From: Sebastes aleutianus | Lineage: Eukaryota; Chordata; Actinopteri; Perciformes; Sebastidae | NCBI GenBank assembly: GCA_916700875.1 | Contig: CAKAKS010000039.1 | Span: forward strand, 30,385,794 to 30,449,793 | DNA: 64,000 nucleotides | Direction of reading: 5' to 3' | In this document: positions 50,480 through 61,290 of the stretch, piece after piece | How positions within the stretch are numbered: position 1 is the first letter of the stretch | Layout: every line of letters starts with the position of its first letter | Notes under the pieces: generated by a model | Databases searched by the model: none | Told to the model about the DNA's origin: nothing | What the model saw: only the letters and a program-made list of their open reading frames with translations | Made by a program: the position numbers and the translations under genes

Positions 50480-51290
50480 TCATTTGTTTTACTGCTTAAA
50501 CAAATGAGATATAACATGTTAATTAATTATCTTTTTGTTACCTTTGGACAGAGCCAGGCTAGCTAGCTGATTTCCCCTGTTTCTAGCATAGACTGTATAT
50601 AAGTACTGGACGTACTCACCGTGACGTCACCCATTGGTTTGTGGACTGCCGTTTAGAAGCCTTGAGTTTGCTGTTGCCATCTTGGTTTTTGGTCGTTGCC
50701 ATCTTGGTTTCTTGCAACCAGAAGTGACACGAGAGGGTGGAGCTAAGTACAACCGAGCGCGCTGAATGAGACATTTTTAGGCGACCGAAATGTTACATTT
50801 AACTTTCATGAACTGGAAACACACTGTGAAAGGGTTGAAGTTCTATGACTAAAACACGGACAGCTCCCAGACCGGACAACACCGTGGTAGCAACCTATCA
50901 ATCGCAAGGTAGCCACGCCCTAAAGCATACCCTGCTTTATCATTTATTTGACTCTAAATGGGACCATCATTTACTGAATGAACATCATGCTATATTGAAG
51001 AAGACTTGAAACTAGCGATTGAGACCATAAACTCATGTTTACAATGTTTACTGAGGTAATAAATCAAGTGAGAAGTAGGCTCATTTTCTCATAGACTTCT
51101 ATACAATCAGACTTTTTTTTGCAACCAGAGGAGTCGCCCCCTGCTGGCTATTAGAAAGAATGCAAGTTTAAGGCACTTCCGCATTGACCTTGAGGTTGCC
51201 CAGTGGTTTCTAGTCTTTGGGCTAAGCTAAGCTAAGCTAACCTGCTGAGAATAAGAATATCTCCCAAAATATAATATCTGACCAATATAT
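50480..51290 (-). repeat. Host repeat split by a hAT-like insertion
   Basis: The left part ends cagagccaggctagctagc...cccctgtttctag and the right part continues tctttgggctaagctaagc. Together they correspond, in reverse, to the uninterrupted copy at 56070-56385 (ggttagcttagcttagcaca, tgactggaaacaggg). The interrupting element is 50587-51205. Confidence 0.65.
50587..51205 (+). mobile_element. hAT-like MITE (catagactgtata type) with 8-bp TSD
   Basis: It begins catagactgtatataagt and ends gaggttgcccagtg. A perfect duplication, gtttctag, lies at 50579-50586 and 51206-51213. Its right half (gactctaaatgggaccat, gtcgccccctgctggc, taaggcacttccgc) is found in reverse at 56385-56650. Confidence 0.85.
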
Positions 51291-51494
51291 GTGCTGAGCA
51301 GTACATTAAGATACTTAAGATAATATCTGCCGATAATATAGGTCATGTCCTAGTGCACTAACACATATAGTAAAGATAATGTATATACAGTACATATTTG
51401 ATAGGTCCTACATATTTAACATCAAATACCCTAAACACTTTTTTGTACTCTTGTACATGTGTGTGTCTCTGTGTCACAATTCGATGATGAGGAA

Positions 51495-51499
<5 letters not shown>

Positions 51500-51561
<62 letters not shown>
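51500..51561 (+). repeat. (GT)n microsatellite, about 31 units
   Basis: Uninterrupted TG run, followed 130 bp later by another long run. Confidence 0.97.
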
Positions 51562-51562
<1 letters not shown>

Positions 51563-51688
51563 TGATAGTGAAGCCAGTGATGGAGAGGAGTGAGACATAT
51601 GGAGGTTAATAACCTGTGAGCCTGGCTCTGTTTTATTGGAGGAGTTGGCCTCATGAATCATGTCGGTGCTCAACGTGTGTTCGCACAA

Positions 51689-51690
<2 letters not shown>

Positions 51691-51754
<64 letters not shown>
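51691..51754 (+). repeat. (GT)n microsatellite, about 32 units
   Basis: Uninterrupted GT run. Confidence 0.97.
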
Positions 51755-51758
<4 letters not shown>

Positions 51759-52729
51759 AAGAGAGCATGTACAAAGAAATGTGTGTCATTATTAATAGTG
51801 CGTTTAACCTCGCAGCAGTTCCTTTTCGGTTACAGTAGAACATATGTGTTGGTGAACAGTAGTAATCATGGCAGGGAAAGTGCGTGTGAGTGAAAGCGAG
51901 AGGGGAAAAGGTGTGAGCAGAGGTTGATTGCAAAGCCATTTCCCAAGGCTTTGTCGCGCTCTGTTAGCTGAAGAGCTCCATTTCAAAGACAATTTGTCTA
52001 CTGCTGAGCACTTTGGCAAATAGTGGCCTTGTGGTGAAGAAAGTCTGTAGCCTCGTGTGTCTGCGTCTGTGTTTGAGAAAACTTTTAGCTGCATGTGTGC
52101 GCCTTCTGTGCATGTATGAGTGATGTTTCACGGAAGAAGGCCGCGTGTCAAAGTACTCGTATGTGCTGAGAGAATATGCACGTGTGGACATTTCTGTATG
52201 TGTATGAAAAAAGTAGTGCAAGAGAGCTCCTAAATCAATCACGCGTGACATTAACACAGATGCAAGCCCCTTCCAATCACCATCTACCAGCCATCAGTGG
52301 CCGGCTGAGTGGCCACATTAGCAGGGTCGCGATCCGGCTCGTTTTCAAGGAGATGCCGGCTTGGCCGTTCGCCCGCGAGATTTTTGGAGAGGTCGTCCAT
52401 CATTTTCAAATCTCAGCCCTGCAGGAGCTGCACGGGGGTAGAGCCTGTGCACAAGTGACTCTGGCCCCATTTTTACACCATTTTCTTATTTGTTCAGCAC
52501 CTTTATTACAGATTATTACTCTCACAGACCACACAACATCCCTCTTTCTTTCACTCAACACATCTTAGATAAACTCTTAATTGAAATGTTTGATGGGTTT
52601 TCGGCAATAACATTATGAGCCTCTGTGGCATACTGTCACCAGCAGCACCATGTTAAAGAAGTGCACCACATATTATTATATTATTCATTTCAACAAATCC
52701 TTATTTCTCCAGAACAGTGTAAAAAAAAC

Positions 52730-53587
52730 TTGGGCTGTCAAATCGATTGAAATATTTAATCGTGATTAATCGCAAATTAAACCTGCAGTAGGCAGAATAT
52801 TTTTGGCATCATTGGGCAAAAATTCCATAATAACCTTTTAGCATATTATAATTCAAGTGTTCTGAGAGATAACTAGACATCTACAACTCCTCATGGCTCT
52901 GTTTTCAGGCTTTAAAAGTAGCCTGTGACAAGAGAGTTTAGTCAATCACAGGTCATTTCAGAGAGAGAGCGTTCCTATTGGCTGTTCATTCAACGGAGGC
53001 AGCTGTCAATCACTCGCAAACTCCGATCAAACGGTCAAACTAGGCAGCACTGATCAAATATGAATCAATATTCTGTTACTGTAATGCCTATTTCTCACCT
53101 CAAATGTTTTCAGAAACATCTTGTAGTGTACTGTTTAGCTGTAAAATGAGAACGTTTGCTCCGGCTGGTGGGCGGTGCTTGGTATTTCCTCAACTGATCT
53201 CAATATGGCTGCCGAGTCACAAACTTTCTCATTTTATAGCTAAACAGTACACTACAAGATGTTTCTGAAAACATTTGAGGCAAGACATAAACATTACAGT
53301 ATATATTATATTTAATATATTTATATTTATTTATTTATATCAATTACCAACACAAAACAATGACAAATATTGTCCTGAAACCCTCAAAGGTACTGCAATT
53401 AGCATAAAAAATATGTTCAAATCATAACATGGCAAACTCAAGTCCAACAGGCAACAACAGCTGTCAGTGTGTCAGTGTGCTGACTTGATCGTAAAATCGC
53501 AAGGTGCGTTAATGCGTTAAAGAAATTTGTGGCGTTAAAACAAATTTATGTTAACACGTTATTATCGCGTTTACTTTGACAGACCTA
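52730..53587 (+). mobile_element. hAT-like MITE, family 1, copy 4, with nested insert
   Basis: It starts ttgggctgtcaaatcgattg and ends ctttgacagaccta. The right part carries the family words (ggcaacaacagctgtcag, tcagtgtgtcagtgtgctg). Relative to copy 1 an unrelated segment (about 52780-53310) is inserted after the left end. No flanking duplication was found. Confidence 0.8.
52780..53310. repeat. Nested repeat containing a long inverted repeat
   Basis: It begins ttaaacctgcagtaggc, with gagagagcgttcctattgg as a mid-phrase. Arms 53098-53150 and 53228-53280 are complementary at 52 of 53 positions, with a 77-nt loop. Weaker pairing extends outward over actgtaatg (about 53078 and 53295). Confidence 0.8.
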
Positions 53588-53924
53588 ATATATATTTTGT
53601 GTATCTTTTTCATGAGCAAAAGCATTTATTTGCACCCAGATTTCACATGCCCAGATATCCTAAAAACAATAAACTCTGTTTTATTATTTTTCTAAATGGG
53701 AATGTGTTTTGAAGCTGGACTTATACACTGTATGTGGCAAATATGGAGTATTCATATGCCTGTCTTTTGTTGTGTCCATGGGGCTGTCTGTCTGTGACAG
53801 GCATGGGACATAAACATGTAGGACCAAAATAAACGGGAAAGACTTCATTTCTGCAAGAGTGTATATGATATTCTGGTGCCTATATGGTCACAACTTCTTA
53901 CTTATTTTATTTACTTTCTTCCAG

Positions 53925-54067
53925 GTATGCTGTTCTGCGAGACCCAGCAGGCTGGCTGAGTGTGAGCCCAGTCACAGGAACTGTCAACACTTCGGCCCCG
54001 CTGGACCGCGAGTCTCCTTATGTCCATGACAACAAGTACACAGCTGTCTTCATCGCCACAGACAACG
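53925..54067 (+). CDS. cdh13: cdh13 internal exon D (middle of EC4)
   Basis: 143 bp. The first base completes the Arg codon begun in exon C and the last base opens the next codon, so it leaves in phase 1. The acceptor is tttactttcttccag (ending 53924) and the donor is gtgagt at 54068. The peptide reads YAVLRDPAGWLSVSPVTG, then TVNTSAPLDRESPYVHDN and KYTAVFIATDN. DPAGWL and LDRESP are conserved cadherin EC4 motifs, and LDRE supplies a calcium ligand. An NTS sequon lies just before LDRES. The codon split across the donor would be Gly, as in the DxG of other T-cadherins. No further exon was found downstream in the window. Confidence 0.94.
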
Positions 54068-54498
54068 GTGAGTTGCAGATACCCCACTGAAAATGAAAAT
54101 AATAAGAGGATAATTAGACATAAACACTATGGGATGTATTTTAAATCATCTGTAAAACCATCAGATACATAGATATCCATTTTGCTACATTTCCACTGAT
54201 ATAATGCAACAGTAATCGGTAGTAAATAAAAGGCTTTGAATTAATGTCCTGGTATGTATTTCCCAGGAAACAACCATTTGATGCACAAAAGGTTTGTTTT
54301 GAACAGATCAATGAGGATTGTTGGTAAGGACAGTGGTGGATAAATAGCACAACACAGAGAAACTTTAACAGAAAAACAAAGAAAGACAATGACAAAGTCC
54401 TTCTTACGCTTTTTAATTAAAAGTGTAAATCCACCACGGCACCAAACACGTCAAGGACATATGCATTCACTTTAACTACCACAATGAACTATTTAATG

Positions 54499-55182
54499 CA
54501 GTGATTCTCAAAGTGGGGTCTGTGACACTCTGTCAGGGGGTCCGCGAAATAATTTGCTATGAATTATAAAATTGCTCTGTATCATTAAAAAGTGCATTTC
54601 TACAGATGGGGACCATTTGTGCCAATAAAACAAGCATATTGTGTCCATTACTCCCACCCACTTTGGCTTTGGGCCAATAGAAAATCTGATATGATTGTGA
54701 CACACAGCAATAAGTTCAATATTTTTAAGTTGAAGCACTTACTGAAAGTCAACTTTAGACTGGAAAGTTTAATTATCTGGATTCATTAGGACTATCCCAG
54801 TCTTACTACTGTACATTTCTAAAAGCGATAGGCTATAAATGCTGCCAAGTTAAGTCCACATTGAATGAAATCACCCTCTGTTTAAAGGTATATCAGTGGC
54901 ATTAACATTCAATAACATTGCAAATTTCCCCGCTGTGGGACTAATAAAGGATTGGATTATCTTATCTTAACATGATTCAAATCGAAATGTGTTTCTGTTA
55001 ATCACTGTGAAACAGGTCTGAAGTATTTTGGTTGAAACGTTTAGGATACATGTAGTTCCAGTGGCATCTAAGAGTACAAATGGTAGTAAGCATTATGTTT
55101 AATCAGTGTTACGATTAAGAGGGGGTCTTTGGAAAGTTCCCCTGTAAGTGGTCCCTGGCCCCAAAATGTTTGAGAACCCCTT
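54499..55182 (+). mobile_element. hAT-like element (Charlie-type ends) with TSD
   Basis: It starts cagtgattctcaaagtgggg and ends ccaaaatgtttgagaaccc plus ctt. Flanks are atttaatg (54491-54498) and atttaagg (55183-55190), 7 of 8 identical. 684 bp, non-autonomous. Confidence 0.85.
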
Positions 55183-55574
55183 ATTTAAGGTTGTTTAATG
55201 TGTTTTAAGGGTATTATTGTGATAAAGATTTTACTTTATGCAGTGGCAGCGAGCCAACAAAGCTATAGATTTATTCTCACTTGCATTATACAAAGAATTC
55301 CTCCCGGGTGATGAGTGTCCTTGCAGCAAGAAAAAGTAGAAACAAAACCTGCCTCTGCATATAAGTACAGTTCACTCTCGGAATGGACTCAACCTGTCGG
55401 TTAGTTTCACCTGTCCTATGTGAAACTGTCATTATCCCGTGGTGACAATGGGATGGCCTTAAGTGGCATGGCTTCTAACAGAACATATGGTCGCTGGTTG
55501 GCAGTGTCAGTGGAGCTGCTGCTCTGAGACTTTCCGAGGCACAGATGAAAAGTGTCGAGAGCCCCGGCGCGATC

Positions 55575-55680
55575 GTCTCTCCTTTTTTCTCTTTGCTTCT
55601 CTCTTCCTGTGTCTCGCTGTCTCTTTGTCCCTCTCTTTCAATGTCTCTCTCCCTCTCCCTATCAATCTATCTGGTCTCCC
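55575..55680 (+). repeat. Polypyrimidine tract
   Basis: Almost pure C/T with scattered g and a (ctctttgtccctctctttc and similar). It is followed 100 bp later by a purine-rich tract at 55800-55935 on the same strand. Confidence 0.85.
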
Positions 55681-55799
55681 GTGCTCAGGGAGATTCTGAC
55701 AGATCCATTAGACGAACTGAGAGATTCTATTAGTAGGCAGCAGAATAGCACTGTTGTGCTGGGGGATTCGCCAGCCTTAGAAAGATGAGCGCTGAAAGA

Positions 55800-55935
55800 G
55801 GAGTAATGATGGGGCAGGAGGAGAAGGTGGAGGAGGTGGAGGGGTCAAAGGAAGAAGAGAAAGGAAGGGACATGAGAGGCGATAACAGGAAAAAAGATAT
55901 AAAGCCAGGGAAGCGGGTAAGGAATAGGTGGAGAG
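55800..55935 (+). repeat. Polypurine tract
   Basis: Rich in gga/gaa (ggaggagaaggtggaggagg, aaggaagaagagaaaggaag). Confidence 0.85.
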
Positions 55936-56069
55936 GAAGAGAAATGGTCAAGATTATGAGTGGACAGGGCAGGGAGTAAGATTAGTGGATAGAGGATACA
56001 GGGTAAAGAAAAGATGGTGCACAAGTTTTCAAGATACTGATTCAACACTGTTATGTATCTGCTTTATAG

Positions 56070-56385
56070 AAACAGTTTAACAATTCGGGAAATACACTTA
56101 TTTGTTTCTTACCGAGAGTTAGATGACAAGATTGATATCACTCTCGTGTCTGTGTGGTAAATATGAAGCTACCACCAGCAGCTGGTTAGCTTAGCTTAGC
56201 ACAATGACTGGAAACAGGGTGTAATAGCGAGCCTGACTCTGTCTTAAGTTAACAAAATCCTCCTACCAGCACCTCTAAACCTCACTAATTAATACATAGA
56301 AGTATAAACATGTTATATATTGTTTATTAAAAAAACAAAGTGTAAAAATGTCACACTGTGGTCCCAGTAGTGAAGCCAAAGCGGA
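56070..56385 (+). repeat. Interspersed repeat (ggttagcttagcttagc), uninterrupted copy
   Basis: Starts near cagtttaacaattcggg, includes atgaagctaccaccagcagc and cacctctaaacctcactaat. It is the uninterrupted relative of the split copy at 50480-51290. Confidence 0.65.
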
Positions 56386-56650
56386 AGTGCCTTAAACTTG
56401 CATTCTTTCTAATAGCCAGCAGGGGGCGACTCCTCTGGTTGCAAAAAGAAGTGTGATTATGTAGAAGTCTAATGAGCCTACCTCTCACATTGTAAACATG
56501 AGTTTTTGGTCTCAATCACAAGTTTCAAGTCTTCTTCAATACAGCATGATGTTCATTTAGTAAATTATGGTCCCATTTAGAGTCAAATAGACCATAAAGC
56601 AGGGGATGCTTTAAAACGTGGCTACCTTGTGATTGTTTTTGTAGAACAAA
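56385..56650 (-). mobile_element. Truncated catagactgtata-type MITE, reverse
   Basis: It opens gcggaagtgccttaaacttg, includes agccagcagggggcgactcc and catgatgttcattt, and ends near aaacgtggctaccttg. It is the reverse complement of about 50925-51187 with a few deletions. Confidence 0.8.
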
Positions 56651-56739
56651 TATGTTTACATTCCTTAACGTTATACTGTAACCAACATCGGAACTCCAGG
56701 AATATTGACCGTTGCCTCCAGAGGCTTAACTGTCGTCAG

Positions 56740-57075
56740 ACCGATAGCCGATGGTTAGATGATTAGATTGGATGATGGTGCTGGATTAAAAATCAGAGGA
56801 TCACCAAAGTTATTACAATTCATCCTTTGGGGGAACCTTTAAATGTTTGTTCATAATTTCATGGGAATCTATTCAATAGTTGTCGAGACATTTGATTAAA
56901 AACCAAATAAACGTGTTGGTGGTGCTAGAATAGAAATCATTACCATAGTCAGTCGGATTCATCTTCTGGGGAGCTTGAATATCTGTACAAATTGTATGAC
57001 AATCCATCCAATGATTGGTGAGGTATTTCCAACTTGTAGTGGACCGACCAACCAACATTTCCGTCCCTTGAGCCT
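56740..57075 (+). repeat. Teleost interspersed repeat (gctaacatgct type), copy 2
   Basis: Contains gatcaccaaagttattacaa, tcatgggaatctattcaata, acaatccatccaatg and tggaccgaccaaccaac, matching the right half of 18950-19530. Confidence 0.65.
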
Positions 57076-59016
57076 AACCATAAAACTCAAACTGCTCTTG
57101 GTCCTGTTTATGTCTAACATGTAAAAGGTGATAGATGAGATGCACTTGTGTCCACACTGCTCCGAGGCCACCATTCTACGATAAGCAAGGAGAACCATAA
57201 AACATCCCTGCACCTAGACCTTTAACAACCTACTGAATTGATGCTTGCATGCGTGCGTGCAGTGTGTGCAGTGCACGTGGTTTGAAATGTGAGCAGAATA
57301 CTGATATCCCTGCCGACCCCTACCTCGCCTCTTTCGCTGCTCGCTCTGGTCATCGACAGGACAAATTTGCTCCTTTTGCACAGCGATCTGCGCAATGATT
57401 GTATGACAACCCACCTATCTAGACGACCAACAGGATATCGATTGACCCTTACATCTTCATCTTTATCTTTATGTGGAGACCTCAGATGAATATCTATCTA
57501 CCCGACACTTGAGAGGAGGAGGAGGAGGGTGAGAGGAGGAATAGACTTGTGTCAAACAGAAAGGGAGGAGGTTAAAGGAAAGGCATATATCAGAAGTACC
57601 TGGCAAAAAGACAATTGGGAAAACATATTTTGGGATAGGAGAAAAATCGATTAAAAGAAACAGATACTAAGGTATGTCTTTAACAGCATTACATTATATT
57701 TATGTACAGTTTTTCTAGGCAGATATCATTACAAATGATAATAAAAAACTATTGTCTGTCGACCATGAAATTAGATTTTTACTAGCTGAATATGTCTCAA
57801 AAATAAAATATGCTGCCAGTAACCTTAAGTCTCGTTGTGTGTAACCGAAGGGGTGAGAGTTTTTCCTAAAATAAATATTTTCTCCTTTGTCGCGAGCCGC
57901 CCCATGGCCAGTTTAAGCCGATTTGACCTTGTGTGCTAGCTTAAAATGAGAAGTATACTCTTGGTAGATGTTTTGCATGGTTAGCAACAGATTGACTGTA
58001 GCTCCTGGTTAACAGCATGAGGGGAGGTCAGCCGGAGCAGGCCTCCAGGCCGCAACAGATGGTGAACGATGGAGCGGACATACTACAGGGAAGGAGGGAA
58101 GAGAGGCTAAGATGGTGGACAGAAATAGGACAAAGAGAAGATGAGAACACTGGATCTGGTGGTTTAACAAGGTAGCGAAATAATGATAATGTTGATGTCC
58201 AGGTCAGGGGTCATCTCAGCCGGAGAATTTACAGCAGCGAGCCAGTAGTCTGGAGGTTATAGCAATCAACTGCACTTGCAGGAGAGGCAGACGGAGCCAT
58301 TTGCCACTCCGTGATGTGTGAAGTTGTAGACTTGAATGAATGTGCGCGTGTGCAGGTACATGCACGCGCACGCATCAGTGTAAATGTGTTTGTTTGCATG
58401 CGCCGCTGCTCAACTTCATCCCTGCATCTGTATTTGTGCACATTGTCTCCCCTCCTCCCATCATGCATTTCTGTTTCTGAGTTAATGACTGAAAAACCAC
58501 AACCCAGTTTTGCCCGGGCAACGGCACCTGGCAGGCCGGCGGAGCGGCGCGATATTGTTTGAGGAGATATTGTTCCAACCTGAGCAGAGGGCTTGACGGG
58601 CTGTTTATATAAACTCTCATCAGTAGCTGCTGGTTTTTGCACGCCAACAAATTCTCTCTCTTCTGCTCTCCGATTCCCCGCCGGGACGCCAGCTGTTCCC
58701 GCATCTTACCCCCGTCTCCTTCCTTCACATTAGGTTATTTATTTTTTTATATTCTGTGTCGACGGATCGCTGTGTGTTTTTTGGGTGTGGGTGATTTGAA
58801 CTCGTGTGTTCATCCTGTTTTTTTTTAACGTCTTTGTCCTGCTACATGCAGCGCCTCTCTAGCCTGCCCTCTGTGTATCCACTCGCTGCTGTGTGTTGTG
58901 GTTCAATGTTTTCTCCTGCTCCTCATTTAAATGTTAAACCGCCTCCTGGTGGGAGCCATTTGTCATTGGGAGGCATGAATACATTATCAAAGCCCCAGTC
59001 GTCTGAAACACGGCGG

Positions 59017-59042
59017 CACACACACACACACACACACACACA
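59017..59042 (+). repeat. (CA)n microsatellite
   Basis: About 13 CA units. Confidence 0.95.
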
Positions 59043-59174
59043 AGCAAATTTTCAGTGTCTGCTGCCGCCAAATCTCCAATAAAAAAACTCTTAAGTTATG
59101 CACAAAAGAGCTGAGTAGTGTTTGAACACGTGGACGTTCGGAGGAGAGGCCAACATTTAGAACTTGTGTTCTAA

Positions 59175-59175
<1 letters not shown>

Positions 59176-59224
<49 letters not shown>
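59176..59224 (+). repeat. (GT)n microsatellite
   Basis: About 24 GT units, only 133 bp after a (CA)n run on the same strand. Confidence 0.95.
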
Positions 59225-59225
<1 letters not shown>

Positions 59226-59604
59226 TGTGAGACAGCGTCGACGCAGTGAAAGAGAGCTTTGTTAATTACAGGAATATTAAGTATTACACACACATTCACG
59301 CACTGAGACTGAGCAGTGTGATAAGCCTCGGCATTCATCACAGTCAGATCACATCCCCTCTGTTTTAAATCAAAAGCAGGAGGCAAAAGGAGAGAGGGGA
59401 TGCTGAATTCTAATGGGTCACAAAAAAAAAAACGCTTTGGTGCTCAGATGGATGTAAAATTAAATAGGACTGTGTGTGTGCAGCATGTGTGTATCCGTCC
59501 ATCTCTCTGTGACAGGTCCGCATAATAGGTTCATCATCTCTTCTCTCAAAAGAGAGAAAACGACTGACAGTGGTAGCCGGCTGTCGGCAGCAGAGATACC
59601 CACT

Positions 59605-59626
59605 ATGTGTGTGTGTGTGTGTGCGT
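59605..59626 (+). repeat. (GT)n microsatellite
   Basis: About 10 GT units. Confidence 0.9.
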
Positions 59627-60504
59627 GCAAGCCCACCATTCTGTTCTCTACACGTGTCCATCTCCGTGTTCGATGTCTGCCACCGTGCCGCCTCATTGCC
59701 ATGCTAAGTGCTGGGAACCAGTGTGCCGCTCATTGCTGTAATAGGCTGAGTAATTCCCCCTGTTTCAGGCCAGCCCAGACACAATGGTTTCACCGCTAAC
59801 TGTCTGTCATGTTAGGAGCACACAGTGAGGCAGCCTGGCAGGCTAAATGCAGATAGATAGACTCATGTTGTGTCTTTAGCCAGCTGTGATCAGGCTGCCT
59901 CAAACTACAACGGCGGGAAATAATAAAGCATGATGAGCCCGTGTGTGTCAGCCCAGTGCGCTGACATCTTCCGGCCAAGAGCAGAATAGAATAGTAGTAG
60001 TCTTTTACATTTGGGAAGATCACTGTCAGTGTTTACAGATTGCTTTTAGTTCTCCAGTTCTGGCTTTTAAATGTATAATGAAACTCCGCTAAACCCTGAT
60101 TTAGCTATTGATGAATCAATGTTTGATTAATAGGGGATTTGGGACTGAGCTGTTAGCAGAAAGGGACATAGTAAATGCTAGAAATCAGCCATGACGGCCC
60201 TCTATAACTTTCCACAGAATCCATTATGCTAGAGCCAAGAGAGCACAAGCTAAAGAGCAGACTGTGTCTAATAGAATGGTAAATATAGAAACGGGAGGCT
60301 CAGTGTCAAAGGAGACAAAAACATGGAAGAAATTGAGACGAGCTCGAGAAACAAGGTAGGGAGAAAAGTGAAAATTAAGACTGGACAAAGTCATTTTTTG
60401 GGGGGTAGGAAAATGAGAGAGTAAGATCGAAGGCTTCGTCAGATGACATTTGACTTTAACAGGTTATGAATTCTGGACTTGTTTACTCTCCTCTTTCCTG
60501 TCTT

Positions 60505-60840
60505 AAGGCTGGCCCACACCAAAAGATTTTCAAAATGTGAGAGACCCCACACATAACGACTTAATGTTAAATTTATCAGTTTTGTTCCTACAGTGTGTGG
60601 TGAGCAACGATTTGGCCAAAACTGCACAACACACACTAACAGATTCCATTCATGAACAACCCGACTAAAAAAATTAAAATATCGCAAAATCTCTTGTGAT
60701 CGAACGTGACTAAAGAGACAAACTAACAAACATGGCGGACAACGGGTATAGGAAGAATTTTTGCAATTCACAAAGGATGAATGGATGAAGTCGTGGAGAC
60801 ACGTTAAATTGCCACAAATAGACAAGTTGATCCATTTCTG
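60505..60840. repeat. Possible PIF/Harbinger-like fragment
   Basis: The opening taaggctggcccacacc resembles an end of this repeat type. I found no matching right end, so only one terminus is supported. Confidence 0.3.
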
Positions 60841-61249
60841 AGGTTCATTTTACTAGTCCTTTATGCTTCGCATTATGGATCAGCTCATGCATTAGCTGCG
60901 ACCGCCATGATGACGGTTGTTGTCCTTCCTTCTTCAGTCAGCTTGGTTTTCAGTTGGCTATCGTTGTTTCCCACGTTACTGCGCCATCAACTGTCCTCGG
61001 GGTTCCCCACACACAACAGGATATCCGATCGTAAATATTGAACATCGATGCAGCCAGGATCGACTTCCGAGCAGATCGATGTAAAAAACACTCTTAACAT
61101 ACCAAGAAAATCTGGAGGGATAATCTTTAGAACTGTCAAAAAAACGGCACTTTGTTTGTTGACCAGTGTCAGGAGGGGGGGAATCAGGCCCAAAATCAGC
61201 TTGATTCTCGTTTAGTGCATACCCGGTATTAAGGTCACTCTCCCTCCCC

Positions 61250-61250
<1 letters not shown>

Positions 61251-61287
<37 letters not shown>
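61251..61287 (+). repeat. (TA)n microsatellite
   Basis: About 18 TA units. Confidence 0.95.

Positions 61288-61290
<3 letters not shown>

Larger units (their letters stand above)
27013..53924 (+). other. cdh13 intron, 26.9 kb
   Basis: It starts gtaagg and ends ttccag. It contains the repeats listed separately. No recognisable elements were seen in 27410-28440 (repeat-poor, candidate conserved non-coding sequence), 29194-31620, 33310-34790, 36734-40480 (apart from microsatellites and the 39.6-40.2-kb ORF segment), 40820-42240, 42730-44035, 45121-46390, 46980-48290 and 48750-49870. Confidence 0.85.

Noticed and set aside
52176..52568. 130-codon plus ORF in a GC-rich patch
   Set aside because: No domain, no splice or promoter support, composition varies along the frame; treated as chance.
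12600..53600. CRISPR-like array from the recurring cagtgtgtcagtgtgctg words
   Set aside because: The recurrences are family-1 transposon copies kilobases apart, with no regular spacers; the genome is a vertebrate.
54061..54090. Extension of exon D to the stop at 54088-54090
   Set aside because: The gtgagt donor is consensus and the expected EC4 continuation is absent from the read-through, which adds only a few residues before the stop.
58229..58642. 137-codon minus ORF
   Set aside because: Low-complexity patches (cysteine/arginine from GT-rich DNA) and no recognisable domain.
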